A stretch of 64,000 nt of DNA, from contig CM030366.1 in the NCBI GenBank assembly GCA_017893485.1, positions 183,937,947-184,001,946 of the forward strand, given 5' to 3'. Of the stretch, positions 50,765 to 63,526 are shown one piece after another. Source of the DNA: Hemerocallis citrina. Taxonomy: Eukaryota > Streptophyta > Magnoliopsida > Asparagales > Asphodelaceae. The translations under genes were made by a program, and so were the position numbers. The number at the start of each line of letters is the position of its first letter. Positions within the stretch are counted from its first letter, which is position 1. The notes below the pieces were generated by a model. That model saw nothing but the letters and a program-made list of their open reading frames with translations. It did not search any database and had not been told where the DNA came from.

Positions 50765-52268
50765 TGTTGGATCCTGTAAGTAAGGCAAGAAACACTAGAG
50801 GGGGGTGAATAGTGTTTTATAAATAATATAGTTGCAGAATTAAACTTTTCTTCTGACCAGTTGACTTGAAGAGATAAACCAGCCGACTTAGGCGACAGTT
50901 AAGAAGAGTATTTTAAAGCGAGTCTGATCAGCCAAATTATAGAAGAGCCAGTCGACTTATGACACAAGTTTTCAGAGAGAAGGTAGTACAAGTCTGACCA
51001 GTCGACTTACAAATAGACATAGTCGACTGTCCAGACAAGTTTCACAGAAAACTATAAAGTAGGAAAATGAAATGCAAGTTCAAAGAGATACAACCACAGA
51101 GTACACACGATGTATCCTGGTTCAGTCCTCCCGACCTACATCCAGTCCCCAAGCAACCCACTTGAGATTTTCCACTATTCTTGAAACAATTACAAGAACA
51201 CCCTACGGCGTTAGACAACAACCTTGTCCAACTCGTAGCCCTTTCTCACAACTAGAGAAAGCAACCCACTCTTCCACCAAGAGTGAAAACCTGACTCTAC
51301 ACCCTAGAGCCATACTCTCCAACCGAGAAGAAACCACTCTCACAACCCGAGAGTGAAGAACAACAACAAAAAGTTTACAATCAACTTATAGCTTTGTTGT
51401 GGATGTGATTTTATGCGTGGCTATTAGGTCAACTTCCGAAATCAGTTTAAAACGAAATCACTGTTATGCTAGACTGATTTCAAAGAACCAAGACTTAGAA
51501 AGAGAATGCTTTTGAATGCTTCTTCTTGTTTAAAACCAAAAGCTTGAGAACTTTGAAAAACAAAAAGCTTGGAAAGTTGTTAACCTTTTCCGAGTGATTT
51601 CTATACTCTATTTATAGAATTAGAGTCACTGGACTTTGAGAAGCAGTTGTACCAACTATCAACCAACGGAAATAAATCTTTTAAATTCGAAAAAAATCAA
51701 GTTTTGAAATCAGTAAACTGTCGAAACGACTTGAACAATCGACTAGGTTGCCATTATGAGTCGACTGGTCAGAGTTTGAATAAGTTCAGTCAGTTTCATA
51801 CTAAGACAGTCGACTGGTGCCTTATAGCGGTCGACTGGTACTTAATAGCTGAGCTTTTTCAATCTTGTTTCGATCTTTTTAAGTTTGAAAACACACTCAA
51901 ATTAATTGAAAGATAATGTGTGAGTGTGTGTGACAAGGCTTTACAGAATTTCTAAGACTCAAAGAAAAAACAAAAGTTACAATTGTTACAAGACACTTAA
52001 TACAATATATTGAAACATAAGTCTTGTCTTGAGTCTTGAGTCTTGAGATGGAGCTTTTAGCCTTCGTCCTTTTCTTATAAGCTGGCAACCTTGTAACGTT
52101 CTTAATCAATTAGCTATAAGAACTTTTTTTTTAGCTTTGCTTGATCAACTTGCTTTAAGAACCTTGTAAAGCTTGTTAGAACATTTTGCCTTAGTATATC
52201 CTGTAATATTTAAGAAGTAGAACAACAACTTTGCATTGTGTTGTAATCATCAAAATCAAGAATCAACA
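50765..52268 (-). repeat. C2 5' LTR
   Basis: TGTTGATTC at 52268 to CAACA at 50765 on the minus strand, 1504 bp. It is related to but clearly diverged from the C1 LTRs and nearly matches the split LTR at 5045-5878 plus 15857-16523. It has palindrome pairs near 51000-51030, 51740-51770 and 51807-51840. Confidence 0.88.
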
Positions 52269-53128
52269 AAATTTTGAAGAGATGTTGTGGTCATATATGT
52301 GATACACATATGAAAATTACAGATTTAGATTTCATCTAGTTAAAGAGAAATTATTTTCGGAAGTAAGTCCAAAATTTAGGACATAAACTGTAAAATATTT
52401 CCAACTTAATCTTACCATAATTTCACACAATTAATGAACAATTAACACATAATCTAAGCATGAATACTCATCCAATACAATATATATAGCTTCTCTAATA
52501 TGCATACAGCCTATAATATAGTTAAAATTAGAGTAGTAAAATTGTCACCCACCTATATCTTCTGAATTCGATTGCTTCTAAGAATCCTCGAAGCGTTCCA
52601 ACAACAAAATCGATAAACTTTACCTTATGACCACAACAAAACATACACTATTACTTTCATCTCTTATGTTAATAATCTACAACTCATGAAATAAAATAAA
52701 GTTCCTAAGTTTACCCTATGAAAATTTCAACTCCAATTAGTTTTTCATCTAGGTTTATGTGGGTATTTATAAGCCTAAATATGCACTATACCATCCATCT
52801 CATTAATCCCCCTCCCAAAACCTCCCATATGACACTACCAGCAAGAATTATGCATGATATAATTTTTTTTTATAGTTTCATTAAGGCCATTTTTTGTGAT
52901 AATCATTTCCTAGAAGTCCCTAACACAATTGCTCTTAAGTCCTTATTCAAAAATAGAATATTAAATCTACATATGGGTCATTCCCAAATATTTATATTTT
53001 ACAAACTAACATATAAAAATATTCAAGATAATCCATAAGATATTATACGCAATTGTACAAATTACCTGTGCATAACACATGCAGGAGCAAAATTATCATA
53101 ACTCAATTTTGCGGGATGTTATAAGTAT
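52269..53128. other. Unassigned AT-rich stretch
   Basis: About 860 bp, AT-rich, no recognisable protein or RNA. The right edge 'gcgggatgttata' read on the minus strand (TATAACATCCCGC) is faintly like the start of the TGTAAC...CCC long-LTR units, so part of it could be a decayed LTR. The ORF at 52718-53038 resembles nothing I know. Confidence 0.35.
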
Positions 53129-53835
53129 TCAGCCAGAAGGCATGACTCTGTAAAAATAGAGTCACTGGTCAGTAACGAAGGAGGTCTTAGGGATGTTTGG
53201 AGGGAACATCCGATTTGATTGTACCCTAAGAATGCGTCAATGAAGCTAAGGCGTTCATGTCCGAATGTTGTCTCGATCAGGGCATCGATGCTCGAAAGTG
53301 GGAAGGGGTCCTTCGGTCAGGCCTTGTTGAGGTATGTGAATTATATACATTTTCTCCACTTACCGCTGACCTTCTTGACCATTACAATATTGGTCAGCCA
53401 TTCAGGGTAGCTAACATCTTGGATAAAGTGCACAACATGGAGTTTGTCGACCTCTTCCTTCATGACTTGTTGTCAGTCTGGAGAAAATTTCTGGCACATC
53501 TGTTGTGCCTATTTGAGTCGGTATTGGCGCTCAATTTGTGCATTATCGAAATGCCCAGTATGTCGGAGGTCGTCCAGGCGAACAGATCTCAATTTCTCCG
53601 GATGCAGTCAATGATCTTTCCTTTGAGCTCAGGAGGAAGAACCTTGTTGACTTGGAATTTCTTAGCCCCATCTTCCTCCAAAAAAAAGGACTTCCTCAAA
53701 ATCATCAACATGCTCGATGCTAATTGGGCTTCTTTCCCAAGGGAGTCCCACTGCATCAAAGGGGAGGACCGAGCCCCTCAGTGTGGTAGTATAGCACTCC
53801 CGAGTTGCCTCTTAACTACTCTTGAACAGGCCGAC
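53129..53835 (-). pseudogene. pol: T3 reverse transcriptase N-terminal fragment (Tat type)
   Basis: On the minus strand this aligns with the T1 RT region at 46740-47420. Recognisable pieces are SYPEWLTNIVMVKKV (about 53410-53370) and the pyrimidine-poor equivalents of the RT fingers, all with frameshifts and stops. The catalytic YVDD part is gone because the element is truncated at about 53129. It is cut at 53835 by unit A and continues at 60968. Confidence 0.72.
53831..53835. other. Target-site duplication of A, left
   Basis: CCGAC, repeated at 60963-60967. Confidence 0.9.
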
Positions 53836-54225
53836 TGTAACCCCTGTTTTTTATTTTGTGTATTTTTGGGTGTATTTTCGTTTTGGTGTTTTTTTTTTCT
53901 TTCTTGTATTTTCCTGAACCATATATTAGAATTGTTTTCGATATATATATATGTCTTATTTCATTTTAAGCTCTTTGTGTTTGATTGGTTGTTTCTTTCA
54001 TTTCGTTCTTCATTATTTTGTTTTTTCTTCATTTTGGTCTCGTTCTCTTTAATTTTTTTTCTTGGATGCTTGTGGTGGTGATTGGTGGTGATCCTATTTC
54101 CAATCCTATCATTTGATCCCTAATCAGATTACCAAAGCTAAATTAAATCCCCAAAACCCATTGGTAAACCTACTACTACTCCTAATACCCATTAACCCAA
54201 TACCTATTAACCCACAACTAAACCC

Positions 54226-54235
54226 TATATATAAA
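54226..54235 (+). promoter_or_regulatory. TATA box of A
   Basis: TATATATAAA followed at once by (CT)n, about 390 bp into the unit, a typical plant LTR promoter arrangement. Confidence 0.5.
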
Positions 54236-56235
54236 CCTCTCTCCCTCTCTCTCTCCCTAAACCCTAATTCTAACCCTAGCCTCCATCTTCCACACCCGAC
54301 CTCCCTCTTTTTCCCTTGCACCGCACACCATCAGCCCGACAATCCTCTCCAGGCCGCCACCCTCTCCTCCGGCCTGCATCCATCCCGGCAACACCTCAAA
54401 CCTGAGCCCCATCCCCTCCAACACTCGAGCCACTTCTCCCGCAAGCCCGAGCCCGTCATTTACTTGGCCATCCCGACCACCTCGCACCACCGTATAATCC
54501 CTCGACTCTCCTCTTGGTGAACTCGCTTGGCCGCAAATTGTTGCCATCCATCTCTCTTGATCTCTCGCTTTTGGAAGTTTTGGTTCGTGTGGAGATTCTT
54601 GCTCGAGTTGCTTGGATTCGTTGATTTATGGATTTTCATTCGTGGATTTTGCTTGTTACTCTTGGTTTTCGTTGTTCTTCATCTTCGGTTAAGGCAAGTA
54701 ACTTGTACTCCAACTCATTTGTTTGATACAAGTCAAAAATACCACCTATAGTGTAGTTGGGTCTAAAGATGACTCTTGTTTGTGATATCCTTGATGGGTT
54801 TTGTCTCTATTATAAAAATTTGACCATATATGACTCACGACACAATATGGACATGAAATAACTTAGGTTTTACCTGTTCTTGATTTGGATCATGTATTTG
54901 AGACTTTTGTGAGAATTCGTGATTTGGTTGAGACCCATGTGATATATTTTGTGTGGACATGATAGATACCCTAAATTATGATGTTGAGACACTTGGTAGA
55001 CTCGATTTCATGTTTGGTTGTGTTTTGAACAAGTTTTGTATGATATATGTTGAGTTGTTGTTAAAGGGAAAAAATCTGTGTTTTGTCGCTAATCTGTTTT
55101 GTTTGGTGTTTTGGATTGTTTTAAAGTCGATATCTTAATTTCGGTATAAAACATGAGTTTTAGAGAATTTCGTCTATTTTCAAAACCCCTCTGATCCTAC
55201 TTGATTTTGTTTTCGTATGAGTGAGTTACGACTGTTTTACTACAGAGGTGTCGATCTTTTCCAGATTCTGTTTTTCGGTAATTTTGATGACAAAATCATT
55301 TTAAAGAACTATGCTAAATATATTATTTTGATCCAAAACTTTGGTCAGTGTTTCTTTATCTAGTTAGGGATTACCCAGAATTTTGGTGAATTTTATTGAT
55401 GAGTTTTATGTGTTGTTTCATGCTCGTTTATGAAAACTATACTTGCTGTATTTTGCTCGTTGTTCTGTAAAGAACCTTATTTTCACTATGACTCCTTTTA
55501 CTGTATGAAAAATGTTTCTGAAATATGAAAGTTAGTATATTTTATCTATTTTCAAACTCCTTTGGAGGAATTGGATTTTATTTCACTGGTTGTGAGATAT
55601 CATAGTTTTCGTACAGCAGTATTGAGAATTCCAGATTTGCCAAACTATCGTTTATTGATGTTTCTCGATTTTTGATGACTGATCTAATTTCACTGGAAAA
55701 TTATGAAACTTTATATTTAGATACTGGACATATAGGGGAATACCCCAGATTTTTTGTGGATTTATTTAACATGTTTTCATGCTGTTTTCCTGTTCTTGAA
55801 TTCGTTTTCCTGATTTCTGGCTGAACCTATTTTCTGTATTCAAATCAGTTTTGAGCCATGTTTTTGTAAATTAATATATGAGTTATTTATTTTCACTGGA
55901 TTCGTGTGGAAGTCTATTTTCCAGATCCTTCGACGGATCCAGATTTGGATGTTTGTAACACTGGAAATCACTGTTTTACTACATTATGGTCTTGCTGTCC
56001 TGAACTTGAGATTTGTCTATTTTAGTCTTTTATGAGATATCTTGCACTCGTGCATGTTTATCTTGCAACTTGCACTTGTCACATGATCATGCCATGTTAT
56101 TCTTGATATATTTTGCACATATACATGCTTGTTTGACATTAATAATAAATAATCAAGTCGGGGTATAAGGGACAGATCTAATAGTGGATAATTCAGAAAC
56201 GTGTACTCGGAAGGGGATCCACTGATCCTACGTGA

Positions 56236-56662
56236 TTACTTGAGACATGATACTTGACACGTGATTACTTGATACTTGCACGCAAGACACGATACTTGCC
56301 ACTTGCACTACTTGACACGTGATTACATAATACATGATACTTAGAGCTTGGAGCTCGATTACTTGACTTGTCCACGAGTATACTGCCCTCTATGGTTCAC
56401 TATGAAATCTAAAGCGAAACTATTTGTTGTGGCAACCATGTGAGGTGGGCTGCATGAAGTGCTACCTAGATAGTAATAACTATAAGACTTGATACATGCT
56501 ACTTGAACATGATACTTGAACATGATATTTGAACATAATACATGCTTACTTGAGACTTGATTACATGAAACCTGATACTTAATACATGATTACATGACAC
56601 TTGACACTTGATGCATGTTTCCATGAGACTTGATTACTTGACACTTGATTCATGCCATTTAT
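56236..56662. repeat. Degenerate 'tgatacttga' short-repeat block in A
   Basis: About 430 bp dominated by variants of gatacttga, gacacttga and gattacttga. 'acacgtgatta' (with CACGTG, a G-box core) occurs at about 56258 and 56318. No reading frame uses it. Confidence 0.7.
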
Positions 56663-56883
56663 ACTTGTTCACTTTACCATGCTAGTTGTTTATGTTGGCA
56701 TCACACTTATACCATGTTGCTAGTTAGTTTCCCCATGTGCTTGTATCCTACATTATAAGTGGCCTGTAACTTGCAATTGACGGGTACTTGTTTTTCTCTT
56801 TTCCTCTTTCCTGCATTCGTTGAATTGCAGATTTTGGAGAACATGTTCCAGACGGTATCAGTGACATGAAGTATTAGTGCTAC

Positions 56884-59800
56884 TGTAACCCTTGTTTCCG
56901 ATTATATGGATTTCTAGTTTCTTTTTTTTCTTTCCATGTATTCTTATATTTCAATTTCTGTATAAATTCTTTTCGATGCATCTATAGCCTTTTGAATCTC
57001 CTATTGAAACCCAAATTTATATTCCAAACTACAAATCTTGTCTCTCCTCTTTTTGGTTTGAAGCCCACAATTATTATTGAATTTATATTCATTTGAAGCC
57101 TAAAGAGTAGCCCGCCCATCTCTTGTTAGAATTTAGCCGATTGATTTTTGATACATGTTATATTATTTAATAAATTGATTTGAAGCCCAATAATCAAGCT
57201 CATCCCCTATTGGACTCTACCTTAAACCCAAACCCACTAACCCAAATCAACCCCAGATTCTTTCTAACGGGCTAATTCCTATCAATTCCCCTAATCACTC
57301 CCCCACAATCCCCACTATCTCCATAATCCCGTAACTTCCCCTATTATCTCTCTCTCCCGTACTCTTTCTTTCTCCCTCTCCTCCTCTAATTAAAACCAAA
57401 GCACAACGAAACCCAAACAGAGCAAAAAAAAAAACAAAACCCAAACCAAACAAACCCAGACTCCCCTTCTCTTCCTCCCGCTCACTCCCTCTTTTCTCGC
57501 CTACAACCAAACAAACCCATTACCCATCGCCATTACCACCTCCAAACCAGCCATCTTCGTCGACCTCACACCCCATCGACTCCCTCTCCTCCACAACGCC
57601 AATCGCCCTCGCCGCTGCACCGCATCGCCTCAGACGCGACCACCATCGCAGAACCCTCCTCGTCGACTGTTGAACCCATCTCCTCCGCAACGATCCTCGC
57701 CATCTTCACCTCTGTCGACTGCCACCGGAATCAACGTCACCTCTCCCTCTCCGCCTCCCTAGCATACACCGGAGAACCCCACCGCCATCGCCGTCCAAGA
57801 CGTGACATTGTCTTCTCTATTTCAACGCGAAAACAGAGCAATCGCTCGTGCTCGCTGTCACACAGCGCCGCCGTCCGCCTCGCCATGGTCGCGCAGTCGC
57901 GCCGCCAGACGTCGTCTCCTTCGTCGCATTGCCAACACCGTGAACCCATCCTCCGCCATCTTCTCCCCTATTTTCGAACCCAAAGCAGAGTCGCCGCCAT
58001 CGCGCCGGCCCCCATCGCTGTCGATGCCCCTCGACGACAGCACCGCTACCAGTCGATGCCACCTCGCTGTTGCACCACAGTCTCTGCCGTCGAAGACCCC
58101 GCCGGCGTTGTCCTCTCTCTCGCTCTTTGTTTCGACGAAGAAGAAGACGACGATTGGCGGGATCGAATCTTAACCATTAGATCGCATCAAGATTCGTGCA
58201 CCAGCCTGGTCTGATTGCTGTTCCCTGTTCACCCATAGCAGATCCGAAATACGCTGTCCGTTGTTTGGATCAGATCCGGTGCGAGGGTTGTTTCTGATTG
58301 GCTGCCACTTGTTGTCCCGCGTTCTTGCCACACCGGATCCTCCTTGTTGTCCCCTGTTTTGGATCCGATCGGGTGTGAAGAAGGAATTCGATTGGACGAT
58401 TCGGTGTTCTGTGTTCGGCCACACCAAATCCTATTCCGCCGTTTCGCTGTTTTGCCGATCCAGTGTGGACGATTGTTGCTATTTGCTATCTTTCTTCGCT
58501 CAGTCTTTGCACGTATTCTTGGGATTGCTCCCCGGGATTCTGATCCCGTTATTCTCTACTAAATTATCGAACCGTCTACACAAAAAGGCAAGTCATTTCT
58601 ATCGAATGTTTATTGTATCATATTCGATAATTTTTATTGAATTCCGCAAGTGGATCCTATTGAACATCGTATAATATTATTGTATCTATCGTTGGGATAC
58701 CACGGATTTATACGAGCGAATCCAAGTGGTAGTCTCGACATCGTGCCTTCTTTTTGCCTATAATGTATAGGGATTTTCATACACCCATGTAGTTATAGTT
58801 ATTGATTATAAAAATAGGGAATTATTGACACATTACATATTATGACATTAATGACATCTAGCTATAGTAGATTGTATAAATTAGTTGATTGTTAATGTGA
58901 TTGCTATTGATAAATTAGTTGAGTTATAATTAGTAGAATTATGGACATCATCTAGTTTACATAAGGTTGGTTCGCTGTGATTATTATTATTAAACTCCAA
59001 TTTATTATTCGTAACTTTTAACCGTTTTACTCAAAATGAACATGTTGGCTATTCTGGAATTTACACCAACCTGAATCTTAATGTGCTGTTTCGACCTAGA
59101 TAACTTCACTAAAATCAGAAACTCCTTGAAAGTGAATCGTAGCCCTATCTTTCTAAATGTCAATAGACACCAGAACTTTCGAATTCCGACTTATACTGCC
59201 CCAGTTATGACCCTTTTGCTACAGCTGCGCTGAAATTTCAGATTCATGTACATAACGAGTTAGGCTGATGAATTAAGTGAACTATTATTCACATATGGCC
59301 AAGATAAATTCTAGATTTGTAGATAACATGTTTAGGGTGATAACAATTATTTTTACTGATTTTTATAATGATTATTTACTGCCTTTATGATTGAAATTAG
59401 ATAACACTGACACCCAGCCAGAAACTAAAATCTATAAAGATTACTGAATTTCGCCTAGCTATCGTTGTCGGAATGTAGACTTTAAGTATGCGTTGGAACC
59501 GGGCAGGAGTCTAGTTTCTAGACCACCTGATGGATCCACATTTTCTGTCCGGTAGCAACGGAAATTTTGATTTCGGTACAAAAACCTACTGCTGTCCAGA
59601 ATTGAGATTCTATGTTTTATAATGTACAATTGTGTTTATAATGTTATATTGGTGCATTTAATTGTATATAGTATATTGCATGATCTTAGGGTTGTTTGTC
59701 ACCTTTACTAGTGTCCCTTATTAACCGCATTATTGTATGTTTATTGAATAAAGAAAGTAAATCAAGCCGGGGTTAAGGGTTGATTAAGGTAGTTGATGAC

Positions 59801-60632
59801 ATAGTGACTGTACTCGGAAGAGGGGCCCGTGTTTTCCTAATTATCGGTCTATTGGTTATATCGGTCATCGGTTAATTGCAGATTACTGACTTCAGTATCT
59901 CGATTGATTTGGTCATCGATCATTATTGAATATTGTTCCCGAGTACATGAACTATAGAATCTACCACCTTAGTCTAAACGAAATTGATTGTATGCATCGA
60001 ACCTGTGGTACGGCACACATGTGACACAGTAGTACGTACATTAGCTAGGATTAAAAAAATGAACAATAGACCTAAGGCTCTCATCACATCATCATTGCAT
60101 ATTGTTATCTTATTGAACAGTGTTACCTCTATTATTGCCATTATTGATATTGTTTATTGTTATCGCGATAAATCAAAGTATTGTATATTATGCCATTATC
60201 GGTTTGTCACTGTTCAACACTAATGATTTCATCATTTATTGAATTCATTGCTATACCACTATTGCCATTGTTTCTCTGTTTCTCCACTTGCATGTCCACG
60301 ACTTGCTCTAAGGACAAATTATTCTTTCTTTTTAGATGAACAAGTACAGGTGAACAAGGAGAATTTTCAGAAGGCATTGGTGAGCAGTTCTTCTACGATT
60401 GGAGCAGGAGTTCCTCGAGCTATTTGGTAATTTCTTATATTCCAGATTTGGTTATTGAATTTCATTCTCGTTTATGTGATCATGTTTCCTGCGTGGCTGT
60501 GATTAATTTTTCTGATATTGTTGAGTTAAGACTGGTACAGCTTATGGATGATATGAGTTGGCGTACTTATATCATTCGCTGGGCCTCAGTTACGTGCATG
60601 TGTTTCCGTATTCCGGGAAGCGGGGCGTGACA
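56884..60632 (+). mobile_element. B: long-LTR unit (probable solo LTR) nested in A
   Basis: The 3749-bp unit begins TGTAACCCTTG and ends GGGGCGTGACA, with target duplications GCTAC at 56879-56883 and 60633-60637. It is related to A (shared ends and 'gtactcggaag' near 59810) but diverged. The CT-rich, GC-rich stretch 57280-58200 looks like an LTR leader, and ORFs there in several frames have no recognisable family. No gag-pol is present. It is younger than A because it lies within it. Confidence 0.78.
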
Positions 60633-60962
60633 GCTACATTTTATTATTATTATTCTTGTAGCTCGCTTGAACAATAATTGTATTCATGTACTTGGATTTA
60701 TTCTTGTATTTGGGCGATGTGACCCAAGACATTTGTTTTATTCAGATCATGACTATTTGAGATTTATACATTTGGTTTCAAGTATTCTTGTTGGTATTTT
60801 TGCTTATTATGTGCATGTGGTTGATTCTTTTGCTTCCGACTCTGATGATTCTTGTGAAAGTTGTAAAGATTTCTTGAACAACTTATGGATGATGAAAATC
60901 ATTCGCTGGGCTTTTGTCTTATATCGGTATTCCGTATTCTTTTTGAGAAGTGGGGCATGACA

Positions 60963-60967
60963 CCGAC
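60963..60967. other. Target-site duplication of A, right
   Basis: CCGAC, matching 53831-53835. Confidence 0.9.
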
Positions 60968-61345
60968 CCCCATTGTTGTGGAAAATTTCACTTTCATATT
61001 ATAGGCCGAGGCAACAGCCTGGAGAGATGTCAATCCAAGATGCCTGAATTTACTTTGACCACAATGAAGTCCATAGCTTCGGTTCGGATTCTAGGGACTT
61101 CCCTGCAATGTCATTAAGTGTGATTATCCCCTCGATCTTGACTAGGGCCTGAAAAACCATGGAGGGTATAACCAGCCGGTTTCAATCTATCTTAGAAGAG
61201 TTTGAAACCCTTGAAGGCATCCAGGAAGATGATGATGACCGAACTGCCATTATCAACTAGGATTCGACGAACCTCGTGGTTCACTAAGAAAAGGCTGATT
61301 ACCAGGGCATCACAATGAGCGGTGTGGACACCCTACTGATCTTCA
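60968..61345 (-). pseudogene. pol: T3 protease region (Tat type)
   Basis: Minus strand. It shows the protease motif RILVDNGSSV near 61250 with the catalytic Asp retained, and VIIFLDAF downstream, corresponding to 47530-47800 of T1. Several frame breaks are present. Confidence 0.7.
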
Positions 61346-62480
61346 TCTAAAAAAGAGATGGGCATTCTCAAACCTCTGGGAGGAAGGCAATTGTGCACCG
61401 AGTTCACCTCTCTGATGGTTGCCTTCCTAGAGGAGTTAGACTCTCCCCCCATGGGTCTTCCATGTATTGAATGGAAGACTGGCATTTGCCCCGATACCTT
61501 GAACTTGGGTTCCTTCTCTAGACACTTGATGAGTCCCCGAGCGGGGAAAGGAGCGGCTTTGCGCTTCAGAGTGAACTTGGACTGATAACCTCGGTAGATC
61601 AAGACTTCGATATCATCTTTAAGGGCCCAACCATCATCTGTTTTGTGTATGTGATCTTGGTGGAAGCAACACCAAAATCTCTTATCCCTCTTCTTCCTAG
61701 GGGAATTCATTTGAGGCGGGGGATAGGGGAGTCCCTCTTTCTCCACTTCCATGAGCACTACTAAGATACTAGTAGGGGGGTGTGTGAATTTGTTGAACCG
61801 AGGCATATAAGGGGGATGCCTTTGACTGAAAGTGTCTTTCTGAGACTTCTTTGGTGCCTCAACACTATCAATTTTCTGCTTTTCTCTCGGTGAGGATTCC
61901 TTGCGCCCCCCAGGGTGGAGGGCCTCCTCAGCCCGGATGTACTTTTTGCTGCAGAGGAGTAGGTTGGAGAAATCTGAGGGATGCTTCATGGCTATGGAGG
62001 TTTTTAGGAAGTTGTGCCGGACATTGTGCCTGAAGGCAGCCACCGCGACTCCAGAATCAAGAGAAGGAATAGACCGAACCTCCGTTGTGAACCTTTGGAC
62101 AAAGTCTCTGAGCGATTCTTCATCCTTCTGCTTCAAGTTTAGCAGTAGGCACTCGTCTTTTCTACCTTACGGCTGGTTACAAAGTGAGTGAGGAAGCTCT
62201 CTTCAAATTGGTCGAAGGAGTCAATGGATCTAGCGGCAAGTAGGGAGCACCACTCCCTTGCAAGGCTTCGGAGTGTAGCAGAGAAGGTCTGGAAATGAGT
62301 GGATCGGAGATATTGTGAATCATCATGAGAGTTTTAAAACTCTCAATGTGATCCGCTAGGTCGCATTCGCCGTTGTAAGTTTCAAAGGTTAAAGGCTTGA
62401 AATCCCTGATACTAGGGCTTCGAGAATAAAAGGGGGAAAGAAAGGACGAATGGGGCGGTACCCCATGTTATGTTGCCTCT
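61346..62480 (-). pseudogene. gag: T3 Gag (Tat type)
   Basis: An open stretch from 62136 to 61333 covers the C-terminal gag with LRDFVQRFTTEVRSI, KYIRAEEAL, a zinc-like CFHQDHIHKTDDGWALKDDIEVLI (first Cys pair kept, last Cys replaced by Trp) and SKFTLKRK. Upstream, to about 62480, the capsid domain is recognisable in pieces, with frameshifts. It corresponds to 48052-49000 of T1. Confidence 0.75.
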
Positions 62481-62955
62481 CCTTTTGTTCTATTCGAGCT
62501 AGGCGATCCTCCATCTCTTTGAGATGCTTCAGGACCGCGTCCTCGCGTCCCTTGGATCGGGTGGACCCGTAGGATTCGTCATGGTGGACTGTTATAGTGT
62601 AAGGGTTTCTCGAATGATGGTCCCTCCTGGGCCCTACATGGAGAGCCTATAGAACTTGTTCCTAAAGTCCTGTAACTCAACTCTGGTGACGAGACCTTCA
62701 TTCTGCTGATTGCCCCTTATGGCCTGACAATTTACAGGAAAGAGGCTCTGCTCGTCCCTTCTCCCTCAGGGGGAATGGCTACTGCAGCTCCCCTGGTGAT
62801 CCGAATGGGAACCCCTGCTAATAGAGGGATTATACTCGATGCATTATGGAAGTCATCTTGCTGTCGATTATTGAGGACGTATTAGAGGTCTTGATTTGCA
62901 GAGGGTTCAACCCACCTGCAATGAAGTAAGAGGTAGCGTTGACAGGACCTTAGCC
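62481..62955 (-). other. T3 gag N-terminal and leader region, degraded
   Basis: It corresponds in position to the Arg/Gln-rich start of T1 gag and the leader. I see only scattered similarity and cannot place the start codon or PBS. Confidence 0.45.
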
Positions 62956-63526
62956 CTCAGGAATAGAGAGATCAGATATGTGTTCTGGTCACCGCCTCTG
63001 AGACCCTTTAGTTACGACCCCACTGAGGGAAGGGCGTGGCAGAAAGGAGAAGGCAAATCTAAATGGCAACTCAGGGTTGTTGCTTTCTTTTCTTTGGGGG
63101 CCATGGTTGAAAGTGGCTTCTGACCGTGTCAGCGTCTCAGAAGTAATAATTGGATTTTAATGGGCCGAATGTTCAGTACCTGGTAATGGAGGTGGTAGGG
63201 TAGTATTTATAGGTAAGGAAAGGAGATGTTATTAGGAAAATTTCATAACTTATTTGAAGATCCCCTAAATCAAGCGATCTAATCAGTTATTATCTTCCCA
63301 TTTTTGGGGGTTTGATTGTCAGCCATGATTGACTAGTCAATCTCCTTTAATTTGGCTGCAAATCAGCCACCTCTTGTAGGCTGATCTAAGATAGTGAGCC
63401 TATGGACACCCCATGTGCTGGTTGTGGGACTGTAGCTGTTGTAAGATTACTGTTTCACCCTCGGGTACCTTGAGATTCGTTTGGGGATCGTACGGCCCTG
63501 ATTAGCTGTAATTTTTACCCACATCA
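62956..63526 (-). repeat. T3 5' LTR (left edge approximate)
   Basis: The minus-strand start reads TGATGTGGGTAAAAATTACAG at 63526, like the TGATATGGCTAAA start of T1. A 'gtatttatag' TATA equivalent lies near 63204, as in T1. The left end is estimated from the T1 LTR length and is not seen directly. Confidence 0.55.

Larger units (their letters stand above)
53836..60962 (+). mobile_element. A: long-LTR unit (probable solo LTR), interrupted by B
   Basis: It begins TGTAACCCCTG, ends GGGGCATGACA and is flanked by CCGAC. Without B it is 3373 bp. A TATA box (54226-54235) is followed by a CT-rich leader with 'aaaccctaa' repeats. It has no gag-pol. It shares ends and an internal phrase 'gtactcggaag' (about 56203) with B. 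ORFs inside (for example 54113-54520, proline-rich) look like chance translation of a CT-rich leader. Best read as a solo LTR of a Ty3/gypsy family with very long LTRs. Confidence 0.78.

Noticed and set aside
54113..54520. Proline/leucine-rich ORF in unit A
   Set aside because: It is a translation of a CT-rich leader after a TATA box, has overlapping ORFs on both strands and resembles no family.
57802..58674. Several overlapping ORFs on both strands in unit B
   Set aside because: The region is GC-rich, which keeps many frames open by chance. No frame shows a known domain, and it aligns by position with the LTR leader.
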